A stretch of DNA of 64,000 nt from Myotis daubentonii (Eukaryota > Chordata > Mammalia > Chiroptera > Vespertilionidae): the NCBI RefSeq assembly GCF_963259705.1, contig NC_081840.1:6195062-6259061 (forward strand), written 5' to 3'. Both the position numbers and the translations under genes were made by a program. Below the pieces are notes generated by a model. That model worked only from the letters and a program-made list of their open reading frames with translations, ran no database searches and was not told where the DNA came from. Positions 1 to 11,700 of the stretch are shown in pieces. Every line of letters starts with the position of its first letter. The stretch's first letter is position 1.

Positions 1-1045
1 CACTGGGGACTGGGCCTGCTGCTCCCCTCCGGCTTCCTCACACCTGCCCACGGCTCTGTAAATAGTCCTTTACTTTACTAAACTCTCCTCGAATTAACCG
101 TGTTGTGCGCACCATCTGTTCCCCACTGGGCCGCCCGGATGCTGTGGGCTCCCAGCCCCACGGCTGTGTCAGCTTGTCAATCCAAGCTGTTGCGGGGAGC
201 TCGCGGCCGGGCACAGATCCCGGAGGTGGGCTGCAGGTGTGGGATCAGGGTGCGGCAGGGCCTGGGGCAGGTGGGCCCCGGGGGCAGCAGCTAAGGAGCC
301 CCGGATGGTGGCCGACCCAGTGTGTCCCTTTGTGGGTACCTACCAAGCCCCAGACAGCACTTCCGGCCAGGTGGTATGTCATCAGCACCCCATTTCAGAG
401 GCACCCGCCCCCTCCCCGACCCTGAGCACCTTCTAAGGACTCTTGCTGAGTCTCACCTCCCTACAAGGAATAAACAGCCTCCTGGAGCCTGAACCAGTTC
501 CCAAGCTCACCTGCCGCCTGCCCTCCACACCCTCCTGCCTCCCGCCACTGACCTGTGCAGAGAAAACCCGGAGAAAACACGCCTGCAAGAGCATTCCTCC
601 ATCTCCTCTAGTTTGGGGGTGCAGGGAGGCAGCCAGGGTGAGTCTGTGCAGCACGGACCCCCCTCGACGCCTGGATCAATTGGGGCCCTGTTTCCGGTCA
701 CAGACATGAAGGCTGCCGCCTGCTCCTCATGGAGGGGAGGCAGAATTAAGTAAAATGCAGCCAGAAATAATTGGCCCACCGGAGAGAGGCAGGCGAGGCC
801 ACTGAAAAGGAGCTCGCCTGCAGGCTGGAGGCAAAGCTTCGCAGGGCAGTGGGGCTCCCCAGGCTTTGAAAGACCATTTCCGATCCCCGAGGTGCTCCCA
901 TTCCTGCCAAATGCTTCCTCATCGATTCCTTGATGAGATGGTGCAATTCAACTCCGCAAATACTTACTTAATGAGAACCTACTGTGCGCCCAATTCTGCA
1001 CATGTAGCCCTGGGGGAGCTGAGCTGGGTTTTGAAAAGTCAGGGC
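1..1045. other. Upstream flank, mostly unique sequence
   Basis: No gene is supported here. Positions about 50-140 resemble the 3' end of an old mammalian LTR (a run of the type 'aaactctcctc' followed by 'accatctgttccccactggg'), but I cannot assign a family. About 930-1015 resembles an old dispersed repeat ('aatacttacttaatgagaac'). The remainder is GC-rich and unremarkable, and its open frames lack any recognisable domain. Confidence 0.4.
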
Positions 1046-1278
1046 TTCCTTCCTTCCTTCCTTCCTTCCTTCCTTCCTTCCTTCCTTCCTTCCTTCCTTC
1101 CTTCCTTCCTTCCTTCCTTCCTTCTCTCCCTCCCTCCCTCCCTCCCTCCCTCCCTCCCTCCCTCCCTCCCTCCCTCCTTCCTTCCTTCCTTCCTTCCTTC
1201 CTTCCTTCCTTCCTTCCTTCCTTCCCTCCTTCCTTCCCTCCTTCCCTCCTTCCCTCCTTCCCTCCTTCCCTCCCTCCT
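1046..1278 (+). repeat. (TTCC)n / (CCCT)n compound microsatellite
   Basis: About 230 bp of pure pyrimidine tetranucleotides: a TTCC block, then a CCCT block, then TTCC again, ending in a mixed TTCC/CCTC part. The complementary strand is all purine, so the tract could form triplex (H-DNA). Open frames across it encode only Phe/Leu/Pro/Ser or Lys/Glu/Gly/Arg repeats and are artefacts. Confidence 0.97.
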
Positions 1279-2936
1279 GCCTCCATCCTCCTCCCAGTGT
1301 GCAGGCCTTAAACAGAACCACGGTCTGAATAGACTTGCATTAGGAAACCTCTCTCAGACCCCTGCCCCAAAGACCTCAGAGAGTTGGGAGGCCTGCAGCC
1401 TGAAGCAACCTTTGGTGACAGGGTCTGAGGGCTTGGGCCAGGGTGGTGGTGACCAGGATGGGAGTGTGGGAGTGGATGGGAGAGCCACTGGGGGAGGAGG
1501 ACCCAGGACCTGGGGCCTGTGCGCACACACACTCGCGTGAGGCCGAGGAAGAAATCCAAGCTTGGCCCTGGCAACTGCAGAACTCCAGGGCCCTCCAGGA
1601 GGCTTTGGGGTGGGGGTGATGAATGGAGATCACAGGCTCAGAGAGACCTTCAGGGTGGCAGGGGCTCCCACACAGGCACTAGCCCTGGAGGAACAAAGGC
1701 AGAGAGAGCGGGTTCTGTCACGCAGGTGGCTGGGCAGGCCTGAGGCCTGGCAGGAGAGAGAAGGCGGGAGAGATGGGGGCCAGCCCCAGGAAGCAGAAAC
1801 AGTAGAGGACCACCCCCCTCAGTCCCAGCTAGAATCCTGTCTTGTGACACGATCGCTTCTGAGTCTGTGGGCTTTCCGGTCTGACCGCAGATGGGCCCAG
1901 TTCAACAAGGGAACCTGGGGCCCCTCAAAGCGTTGTTCATGATCCACTTTCTTGGTCATCCTGCTGGGTCCCAGGCCGCGGCGTCCTAGTCCTGCTCTGC
2001 CGCTGCCTTCCTGTGTGACGTGGGGAGAATTGCTCAGCCTCTCTGGGCCCCAGGGTCCAGCCCTGCGGCTCATAGGGAGCCCCCACAGGTGAAGAGGGAG
2101 GAGGAAGGGATACTTTTGTATGGGGCTCAATTTAAGGCTCATCGGATTAGACCCAGCCTGCGTTTGGGTGTCAAACAACCCCATGGTGTTGGGTGGGGGA
2201 ACGGGGGTCCCCTGCCCCCATCGCTAGCTGGAGCACAGTTGCAGACAGCTAGGTAGGGCCTCTGGAGGCACAGAGCGTCACCATAGGAACGGGCTCACGG
2301 AGAGCAGCGCAGAGGAGCCAGGCACTGGGGGGAGTGGGAGCAGGTGACGGTAGGGGGTGCTGACTGTGGTCTCAGTGCAGCTGCTCCCCACATTCCACAT
2401 TCCTAGTGCGAGAACCGAGAGGCCCTTGCGGGAGAGGCCAAGGCCAAGGCCAAAGCCAAGGCGGGTGAGCCCCTGTCACCTCAGGGGCCCTCCTCTCAGC
2501 AAGCCCAGTTTGTGGGTCGGCAACCCCAGAACCCAGAGATCCGGGGTGGGGAGCGGGCTGTGGCTGGAGTGGGCCATGCGAGGCCGCCAGTTGCTAGGAC
2601 ACAGGATCTTCCCGAGGGGCCCGTAGTAACCCTCGGAGAACACTTTGTGCCTCATTCGTTTATTCAATCAGATTCAGGGGCCAATAAACACCTCCTGGGT
2701 GGGCTGTAGGCGGTGGGGGGCTTTGCTGGGGAGCACTGGGTTTGCTTGCCAAGAGATCCATGCAAATCACCAGGCGGGAGGATGTGCTCGAGGTGAGCAG
2801 TGACAGGAGGAGGCCGGGGCTCACGGGTTTCGGGCCTGGGCCAGGGCCCATGGGCGGGGGAGCTGGCAGGACATGGCAGGCGGCGGAGGGAGAAGGCTTT
2901 TGAGGAGGAGGGAGAGAGGAGCAAACAGTGGGACTC
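1279..2936. other. Unique GC-rich flank with a MIR relic
   Basis: No gene is seen. Around 2003-2055 the order 'ctgtgtgacgtggggagaatt' then 'cagcctctctgggcccc' matches the core of a MIR SINE on the + strand. There is a short tandem run of 'aaggcc' near 2438-2462. The remainder is unassigned. Confidence 0.4.
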
Positions 2937-2937
2937 T

Positions 2938-2945
2938 GACACACA

Positions 2946-2976
<31 letters not shown>

Positions 2977-2978
2977 CC
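2938..2978 (+). repeat. (CA)n microsatellite
   Basis: Dinucleotide CA repeat broken by one short interruption ('acaccacac') and ending in a run of C. Confidence 0.95.
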
Positions 2979-3599
2979 CCATCCCCACTTGGGCAGGGGC
3001 AGTGCCCTCCTTTGCAAGGGATTCCTAATGCCCAGGATGAAGGAGAACAACGAACATTTTTTTTTAAATGTCATTGAATGAAGATGCTAATGGGTTCCTG
3101 CAAATAAGAGAAAAACGTCTAGTTACAGGAGCATCTTCAATTCCTTGAGAGCCGTGTGTTCGCACACCCTTAAACTTGACCCATGCGGCAGGCCCAGCCA
3201 CGGCGCCCCGCTTCCTTCTCATGGACCTGGACTCCTGGAGATGGAGACGGGTAACAGTTCTGCCACAATCACCCCGGAAACGCCTACCCTGGGGCCCAGG
3301 TGGAGGTCTCCCTTTCAGGGACCCGGGACTTCCTCTGCTTAAAGGAGGTCTCCCATCATGGTGCACCCTGCAGGACTCCCACACAGCCAGCCCCAGGACC
3401 CCCTCCAAGAAATGCTTCACCTCCCTCCCACGCGTTCCCAGCTTACCTCCCTCGCAGCACCACACCCCTGCATCTCCGAGGTCTGTAAGCACCAGGTCTC
3501 CCAGCCTTGAACTCTAGGAGGTGAGGGTGCAAGTGATCTCTCATTGCAAACCCTGCCCCCCCCACCCCCACCCCAGCAGAGCCCCAGGCACACAGTAGG

Positions 3600-3995
3600 A
3601 GCTCAGCCAATGCCAAGCAGATCAAAGAATGCATTTAAAGAGGTGTGGCTCCATTTTATGGAAAATTAACTTCTGGGAATTTCTGATGAATGAAGAATTA
3701 CTGTACTTTTTGCCAAAGCCTGCATTGACAGGCTAAGTGATGAAAAGACTCCTTTTTCCCCGGGTCCTGATTTCCTCCCTCTTGAGTGGGGGGTGAGTGT
3801 ACCCACAAGATGTGGAGGTGGGGCGTGAAGCCGTCATGACTTCTCCCCAGAGACCCCCAGAGCTCCACGCGCACAGCATGACTCAGTGGCGCCCTTTAAG
3901 GAGATAATTTGATTGATGACGTGGACAATTAGACTTGTGAACTTGACATCCACATCGATTCCAATGGCGAGGAAGGAAGCGAGAAAATCTATTTT
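3600..3995. promoter_or_regulatory. AT-rich conserved-looking noncoding block upstream of DLK1
   Basis: An island of AT-rich, non-repetitive DNA within GC-rich flank. It holds 'tgattgatgacgtgg' (about 3911-3925), which combines a PBX/HOX-type TGATTGAT, a MEIS-type TGAC and a CRE-like TGACGTGG, next to 'acaattaga', a homeodomain core. The base composition and motif packing are typical of developmental enhancers. No alignment was possible, so conservation is an inference. Confidence 0.35.
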
Positions 3996-4579
3996 TGAAT
4001 CCTACCATCTATGATGGGAGAAATTGGTTCTGTTTGGGGGAGAGGTGCGACCCCGCTGAAATCAACACTAAATATGGTCTCAAACCAATGCTTCCCCCCT
4101 CTCCCCACTCCCTCTTGTATTTTTCCAAGAACCTGTGGCTGGGCCTGGGGTAGGTGGGCGGGAGCCACTCTTTCTCCCCGCACCACATGCAGACCTGCGT
4201 CTAGGCCTGGGGGACACCGTGGGCCTGGGCTGTCAGGCGCCTCTCCAGGCAGGAGGCTTCTCTTTGATTGAACTTGAAACCAAACCTTCATGTTCTTGAG
4301 CCTAAATGTACCTGTGCACCTCCAACATCCCTCCCACCTTCACCCTCTGGCCCCCTCCCCTCTGCAGAAAAAAAAAAATTCTCTCTCTGACAAACTTCAG
4401 CTCAAAAGAAGAATCAGGGTTGTAGTCACCGTGTGTGCATCTCTAGGTGTGTGCAGGAACCTCACAGCTCCCAAGAAGGCTGGGCTGGCCCTCCCAATGC
4501 CAGGAGGGCAGGGGCTCCCTCTGGGGCACCCCATTATCCTCCCTGCCTCCCACTCTTAAGCTCCCTGTGGCTGAGCAGA

Positions 4580-4704
4580 GAGCTTGGTGCCTGAGTTCCC
4601 AGTGGACCGGGTTTCGAACCCCAGTTCTGCTATCCATTACCTGCTCAGCTGTCTCAGGGTCTTCAAGCCTCAGCATGCTCATCTCTGAAATGGGCCTGCA
4701 GTTC
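4580..4704 (+). repeat. MIR SINE
   Basis: The ordered MIR landmarks are visible: 'gggtttcgaaccccagttct' (the tRNA-derived B-box part), then a 'ctgctcagctgtctcagg' region, then 'cctcagcatgctcatctctg' and 'aaatggg'. It is an old, diverged copy. Confidence 0.7.
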
Positions 4705-7484
4705 TAAGTCCCGCTGGGAGAGGCCTGAGCAGACAGATGGCCTCTGCTATGGGGCTGGGCTGGACTTGGAAGCCGAGGGAGCAGAAAAGGCGCCTCCCCG
4801 CTGCTTGTCTGTGTACCCCTAACTCGGGATGCGGGTGCAGCGCTCCCTGCCCACTGTCTGGGATATCTCTAACCAAGCCACCCCAGTAAATGAGCAGCCC
4901 CTTTGGGAAGAGCTGCGTCTCCTCAGGCAGGACCAGGGGACCTGAGTTCTCCCTGGAAGGGAGGGTGGAGAATGCAGGGTGTTCGGTAGGAGGAAGTGGG
5001 GAGAGGAAACAAACACTCTGGTGGGTCCTCACTGGGCCTCAGTTTCCCTGACTGTGTAATGTCCCACTAGGACGGGACCAAATGGGGGCGTAGAGACCTC
5101 CAAAACCCAGCCTTAGGCTTGGAGATTCTCAACTGGGTGGGGGTGCAGAGAAGGATGGGGGCGAGCCCCCCAGCTGCCTGCCCTGCCGTGCACACCCAGG
5201 ACTGACTGGCTCTGAGCCCTCCGGCTGGGCCCTGCTGGGCTCCCCAGAGCAGCATCCTGTCCCTAATCAAGGGAGAGGGGGTCTGGTGTGGGCCGGGGTG
5301 GCGGTTGTGTTTGGAGAAGGGCTGGAGATATCGCTTCTGGAGATAACATTTCTCTGGTTCCCTCGGAAAACTTTCACCCATCACCAGATCCCTTGCTGTC
5401 CAACCAGCTGGCCTCTGGCCTCTGGACAGGAGCCCAGTATACGTTCTGGCTGCGGTGGGAGGGGCGGGGCGGGGCCCCACCGAAACCCAGGCCTGGGGTC
5501 CAATCCGGCCCCAGGCTTGGCAGGGTTAGTCCCAGCTACCTGTGTAGACCACCTGCCAAGCTATGCGGTGTGGAGGGTGGGGGCTACCTGCTCCTCCTGG
5601 GGTCCCAGAGGTTTGTACTTTGGAGCAGAGAGGAAAGGAGGGGAGGGGAGGGGAGGGGAGTGGGGAGGGCACAGATAGAGCAGCATCTGTCTGTCCTGAG
5701 TCCTCCAGCCCTGCACTCCCAGCCCCCAGGGTCTGCTTGCAAACAGCAGACGGTGCCGACTTCTCCCCAAGGGACCCCACTGGCATTTTCATGCTTTCTG
5801 TGCAGCCTTGAAGCCTGTGACAATCACGAACCTCTCCTCCCCACCGCCGCTGAGCGACCCCTTCTCTTGTCTGCTCGCTGAAAAGAAACCTCTGGTCTCC
5901 TGAATTTACAAACGCTTTATTGACACCAGAGCAAAGCCACAGAAAGCTGCAGGCCCCCAGGTCCCGCGGGGCGGAGGCCCCCTTCCCAGGGCAGCCCGGC
6001 AGGGGCTCGGGGAGAGGCCCTCCGAAAGCCCCGCCCCTCCTCCAGCTCCCTGCAGCCGCCTGGGCGGAGGCCGGTGGCAGCTGTTGGAAGAAGGGCAGGA
6101 AGGGGCCAGGCCTTGTAAGTACAGTGGTTTTCTACTCCCGAGAACCCCCGTTCCCTTTGGGGACAACGGTGGCACCCCTGTTTCTAGACAAGGAAACTGG
6201 GCTCTGAGGGGCAGTGACTGGCCCAGGGCCCTCAGCAGGCAGGGGATGGAGCTGGGGTTAGCAAGCAGGTGCCAGCCAGCCAAGGGAATGCCCTTTCCAG
6301 CCAAGCCTGTGGCATTTGGACACCACTGCCCAGGCCTCCTTCCCTTTCCAAAATCTGGAGGGCGGCGGTGAGAAAGCAGGGGTCCTGGTGGGGGTGCACT
6401 GATGGCCTCTGGAGCCCCCCTTGGTGTTCGGTGCAGCCCACACCACACCTCGTGACTAGATCTGAAAGGGGGGGGCGCTCTCCCAGGGCTGCGGAGCCTG
6501 AGGTCCCTCGCCCCTCCTTAGCTTCTGGCTGAGACCCAGCCTTCTGGAGCTGCCCGCTGAACTGGGTAGGATAATTTTGGAGGCTGAGGTCAGGGTCCCC
6601 GGAGGGAAGAGAGGTGGGGGGGGGCGGGGATAGTGGGGAAGCTACGGCCATCTCTGTGCAGTGGACAGGTGGGCCACTCTCACTGAGCCAGGGGCCTTGG
6701 GCAAAACACTTTCCATCTCTGGACTCAGTTTCTTCCCTTGAGAAGGGGCCATGGGAGTTGGGAATAACAGAAAGGCAGGGGCATGCAGTGGGTACCCCAG
6801 TGCCTCCCCCCTGCTTTCTGGGTCTTCAGCAGAGAATACCAGGGAAGGGGCACCTTCTCCAAGGGGGTGAGGGCTTCCCTCCAGCTTCTGGAAAGCCGAC
6901 CAAGAAATAGCCAGAGTCTCCACCCCAGTTCAGACATAGGGCCTTAGGGCCCGGGTGCTGGGGGCTTACCTGGACCTGACTCCCCACCCTGTGGATCCTC
7001 CGGTCAGCAAGTGTGTCCTCAAACCTTCCAGGTCCTGGGGAGATGGCTGGAAGGCCAAGGCCCCACCCCAAGGTTCAAAGTGACAAAGATCCCCCCCCCC
7101 CCCCCATCAGCAATGTGGGAAAGGGGAGGCCAAGACACAGGGGCGGTGTGACCTGAGTGAGCACCGCACCTGGATCTGTATGTAAATGAACCTATGCAAA
7201 TGCAGGGTACACAAAGGACCCCTGAAGATCCTGACCTCCTACACACCTCCAATCCCCTTCCTCCCGCCCCCACTGCAGCTCGGAAACTGCCCTGAACCTC
7301 CCACATCCCCACAGGGAGCAGGAGGCTGCCCCGCAGAGGGTCAGGCTGAAGGCCCAGGCCGGCTTTCCCCAGGAGCTCTTTGCAGAAGGAAGGTCTGTGG
7401 TGGGGTCCCAACCCCCCAGCCCAAGCCCCTAAAGGCCCTCTCCGGGGTCCCCCCCCCCCCCGCCCTGCTTCCGGGGGCCTGGAA
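4705..7484. other. Unique upstream region with MIR relics and GC boxes
   Basis: No gene is supported. GC boxes cluster at about 5458-5480 ('ggaggggcggggcggggcc'). A GGGGA pentamer repeat lies at about 5636-5662. MIR relics lie at about 6186-6262 (- strand; 'aaggaaactgggctctgagg') and 6675-6745 (+ strand). A poly-C tract of 16 bases lies at about 7090-7105 and another C run at 7450-7461. Confidence 0.45.
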
Positions 7485-8185
7485 CGTGTGCTGGGTGCCT
7501 GTGTGCATCTGTGCGTGGGAGAAGAGCAACCGTGTGAGCTTGCCCACACACGTCACTGGGAGCAAAGATTGGTGTGAGCGTGTGCGCTGGGTGACTGTGT
7601 AAGTGTGTTTAGGTGAGTGTGTAACCAAGAGCCAGTGGATGGTAAGTTCTGGGGCCTGGGTGTTGCGTGTTTGTGAATATCAGATGTGTGGCTGTGCAAG
7701 TGTGTGAAATCTGCTTCGTCACCACTAAGGCCCCGACCGAGGCCCTGACTGCGTATGCAGGTGTGTGTGTGGGGCAGGGGGTGCAGGTAATTGAACATGT
7801 GCTCGGCGTCAGCATGTTTACAAGGGGCTCGCATGTTCAGGTGTGCACGTGGCTCGGAACGTGCCTCCGTGTGGACGGCCGGGCCCAGGGTTTCATAACC
7901 GTATGTGCGCGGGCCTCTCTGCGTGCCCATGACTGGGCATGTGGCACTCCCCGCTGTTTCCATAACGGGCACTTGTGTCGCGGCGTGAGTGTGAGGTAGG
8001 CTGTGTCTGGGTTGCAGTGGGTGTCTGCGTTTCTCCGCGTCTTTGTGGTCAGGGGTCTGAGGGCTCGTCACGAGGGTTTTTCTAGGTGCGTAGTTCATCT
8101 GTAGCGTGTGCGTGTGTTTTTCTGGCCGTGCGCACCCTGGCCTGCGTGCTCGGGACCTTGGCGATGTGAGTGTTTTGGTGACGGG
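7485..8185. repeat. Degenerate TG-rich tract upstream of the DLK1 promoter
   Basis: About 700 bp enriched in GTGTG/GTGCG words ('gtgtgcatctgtgcgtggga', 'gtgtgagcgtgtgcgc', 'gtgtaagtgtgtttagg') without a fixed unit. It looks like a decayed TG microsatellite or a compositionally biased segment that runs into the CpG island. Confidence 0.55.
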
Positions 8186-8189
8186 GTGC

Positions 8190-8723
8190 GTGTGTCTGTA
8201 TTCGGAGCGCGTCCGAGCGCCGTCCTGGGGGCTGCGGCGGACCCCGGCCGCTCCTCGGACTTGTGCCCGGCGGCCCGGCGGTGCGCGCCTCTGCGCCGTC
8301 CTGTGTGGGGAACGTGTGCCCCACGCGCACGGGGTACCTGTGCCCGTCTAGCCAAGAGTGCGCCTCGTGCGCGAGCCGGTTTCCGGGACGCGGCAGAGGT
8401 GGGGGGCGGCCCCGGGAGGGGCGGGGGGTCACCGGGACTGGCCGGCGCCGGCCCCGTGCGCGCGGAGGCGGGGGCGGGGGGCGGGGGCCGCGGGGGGGCG
8501 GGGGGGGGGGCGACGGTACGAAAAGGGCGGTGCGCGCGGCAGCGGCGGCAGCTCGGCGGCGGCGGCATTGGAGAGCGCAACGCGGAGCCGGGTGCAGCCC
8601 TGGCTTTCCCCTCACAGCGCTCCCGCGCCCCCTTTCGCATCCGCAACCAGAAGCCCAGTGCGGCGCCCGGACCCGGACCCGCGCCCGCGCCTCTCCCGGG
8701 ACCGCGACCCCGGCCGCCCCGCG
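8190..8723 (+). promoter_or_regulatory. DLK1: DLK1 promoter, CpG island and 5' UTR
   Basis: Very CpG-rich DNA begins near 8190 and continues through exon 1 to about 8900. Immediately upstream lie long G runs and GC boxes (8404-8510), matching Sp1-type sites and potential G-quadruplexes. The AT-containing stretch at 8515-8527 ('ggtacgaaaaggg') could be a degenerate TATA-type element. If it is used, transcription would start around 8545-8560 and leave a 5' UTR of about 165-180 bases. The transcription start is an inference; the island and G runs are seen directly. Confidence 0.7.
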
Positions 8724-8790
8724 ATGACCGCGACCGCAGCCCTCCAGCGCGTCCTGCTGCTCCTGCTGGCCTTCGGCCACCATGCCCATG
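8724..8790 (+). CDS. DLK1: DLK1 coding exon 1: signal peptide
   Basis: The ATG at 8724 sits in a 'gcgatgacc' context and begins [10 protein letters not shown], matching the conserved DLK1 start. A leucine-rich hydrophobic core follows. The donor is GTGAGT at 8791, and the exon ends after the first base of a glycine codon (residue 23). Confidence 0.97.
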
Positions 8791-11700
8791 GTGAGTGCCC
8801 CCGGCGGCTCGGCTCGCGCCCCCTCTGGGGAAGCCTGCGACGCCCCCCGGCCGCCCATTGCCCTGCACGCCCCGTCCCATGCGCCCGAATTCCCGCCCGT
8901 CCCGCCTAACCCTAAGCCCCCGCGCGGTACCTGCCTCCCCCTCTCCGCTCCCCTTGCACGCCAAGCCCGGCCCTGGGGGTACCGGGGGGGCGGGGGAGGT
9001 GTGGGACCCCAGCCCCTTCCCGCCTCACAAAAGTGGTGCTCGGAGGGGTGTCGGTGCCCTGAGACAAGAGGTAGGAGAAACGAGGTGATGCTGGGAGACC
9101 TGTGAAAAGGCTCTGGGGTGCAACTTTGGGGGTCTTTGTGCGTGCATCGGGGTACAGGTCTGTGGGGGCAGCGGGGGTGACTTTGCCATCACAGCCCCAA
9201 ATTCCCAACCAGGAGCCCGGCCTGGGCCCTGCTGCGTGGTTTCTCTAGGTGAGGGGATGCGACACTTCTGCCTTCAGCGGCCATCTGCCTCTGACAGCGA
9301 GAGTGGCCCCTCCCGCCGGGCCCCCCGCCCCACTGCACCGGTGGGCATGGGGGAGGGGGCTGTCTGGAAAGCTGGGGTGCAGGTTGAAGTAAATGCACAC
9401 AGTAGGCGCCTATGAAGACGTCAGAATCTTTAAATAGGGTCAGGATTGATTGCAGTCAAGCTCTGCAAAGCTGTGGCGCAGTTTTTTTTTTCGATGACGA
9501 GTGTGGGGCAGGGGAAGTTGGAGGGGACCCTGACTTGGGTTCCTGGCTTCACTGGGATGAACCTTCACAAATATCCAGATGCCTTACCTGTGAGCTGCCA
9601 GGTGAACCTGCCTGGCTTTCCCCGGAGATGAATACCTCAAAATCTGCTCCCCCTCCAGCCCACTTAGCAAAACTGAGGGTCTGCCTGAGTGCCCAGGGGT
9701 CAAAACCTGTCCACCCACCTCCCCCTGCCCCAGTTTCAGAGCTTGAGGTCTCACACTTTGTTTGGAGGGAAATGAGATGTCTGACCTGCTGGTGAGAATA
9801 AAGCAACGTTCTGTGGTCACTCCTTAAGCAGGAACATGGTGGGTTGATGGGAAGGACCTACTGTGTGCCAGGCTGGTAGGACCACAGAGGGTGTGTGCTC
9901 CCTTGCTGTGGCCTTCGGGGCCTGGTGAGATGAATGGTGTCACCTTTCTTGTGCCTCAGGAGCTGAATGCTTCCCGCCCTGCAACCGCCACTATGGATTC
10001 TGCACCGAGGACAATGTTTGCAGGTAATGGAGTGCTCCCCCTGAGGCCCCTTGTGGGGTGCTAGGGCAGAATCCAGGGGAGTCATGGTGTCAGGCAGAAA
10101 AAAAGGGGGTAAGGGGCTTGGCCACTGGGCTGCAAAAAAACAGCTTTGTCACCATCACCCCCACAGGAAACTGGTGTGCGATGACGCAGAAACCTGGGGG
10201 GGGGGGGTGACGGCAGGGGGTGGGGCACAGCCACAGCTCCTGATGATGACACACCTCTGCGGGCCACTGCAGCAAAACGCAGCACGCAGCACGCTCTGGC
10301 CTCCCAGGGCCCCTCTGTCTGCTCCTCAGACGGCCCCTCTACTGAAGCTTTTCCCTTCAGGTGACTGGTGTTTGCTTCCTGGGACCCGCTGGCCTGGCAC
10401 TGTGCAAAGACCCCTAAGGCCCTTGTACGCAGAAAGCAGCCCCGCTCCCATGTCACCCCTGCCCATCCTCAAATGTACTCTCCCCGCCCCCTGCAGGTGC
10501 CACCCTGGCTGGCAAGGACCCCAGTGTAACGAATGCATGCCCTTTCCTGGCTGTGTTCACGGATTCTGTGACGAACCCTGGCAGTGCACTTGCAACGAAG
10601 GCTGGGACGGGCACTACTGCGACATAGGTGGGCACTCCCCCTGCCCTCCCCCACCTTCACCCCTGTCCTCCCCCTCCCACCTTATTCTAATGCACCCGAT
10701 GCTCTGTGTGGTAATGACCTGGGTACACACTTCCCCATGGATGGTGGCAGGAGCCTCCTCACAGGTAAGGGACATGATTTTGCTCCCTCTGCACCCTGCA
10801 CCCAGAGGATGCCCTGGGGTGGGGTGTCGGGGAGCTGCCTGTGGAGTAAACAATCCCAAAGTAAGCACACACCACACAGAGCTGAGCGGGTGGGGACCAC
10901 AGGCCTGCCCCGGTCACTGAAGCTTGGGGAGTAGGAAGGACAGGGGTGTGTGTGACGCAGCAAGAAAACTCCAACAGGTCTGCACTGGAGACTGTTATGA
11001 AGAGCTGCCGAAAGCAAGCAAACAAGGGGAACAGGGGAGGGGCGGGGACCAGCGCTGAGGGATGGGCAACAGAGGCTGAGGCCGGCCCCGCGGTCAGGGC
11101 TGGGGGCTGGGACAGAAGAACTAAGGTGGAGGGGGGCCTGGGCAAGGCTGAGAAGAGGTTAAAGGATGGATTGGTGTTATCTATTGATTTCATTAATTTA
11201 TGCAATCTTTGTCCTCCATTACCCCGAGCGATGGAGAGTTGGCTGCGTTTTCAGGCCGCACATGTTCCTCTGAGCCCGTTCTCATTGGGCAAAACCTGCC
11301 TGGAAACCTGGGCAGACGGAAGTCCTCGAGAAAACTCCCGCAGCCTAGGCAGGGCCTCTGTCCCCTGGTGCCCAACGTTAGCAGAGACTAATAGGGAAAC
11401 TGAGGCTCAGAGAAGCCGAAGGGTTTGCTCAGGATTCATTCTCACCTGGGCCTTTTCTAATGCCCTCCCTTAAGGGAAACGGAAGAGCAGCTAGTTTTCA
11501 AAATCAAGCACCCCCCCCCCCACACACACACACACCCATGTCTTGGGTCCTTGAAGCTCCCCCCCTTCCCCCCCCACCGCTATGGCGCAGTTTTATCAGC
11601 CGCTGACTCATGCGCAGGCCTGCAGCTCTGCTGCCCCTCCCACCGCGCCCTCGCAGGAGCTCTAATCGGGGACCAGAGGATCCCAGAGACATCACCATCT

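Noticed and set aside
866..1540. 224-residue open frame across the TTCC repeat
   Set aside because: Its length comes from a stop-free microsatellite giving Phe-Leu-Pro-Ser repeats, and no domain is present.
8082..8964. Long - strand open frames antisense to the DLK1 promoter
   Set aside because: The extreme GC content removes stop codons. The products are low-complexity Pro/Arg/Ala and overlap the CpG island and exon 1.
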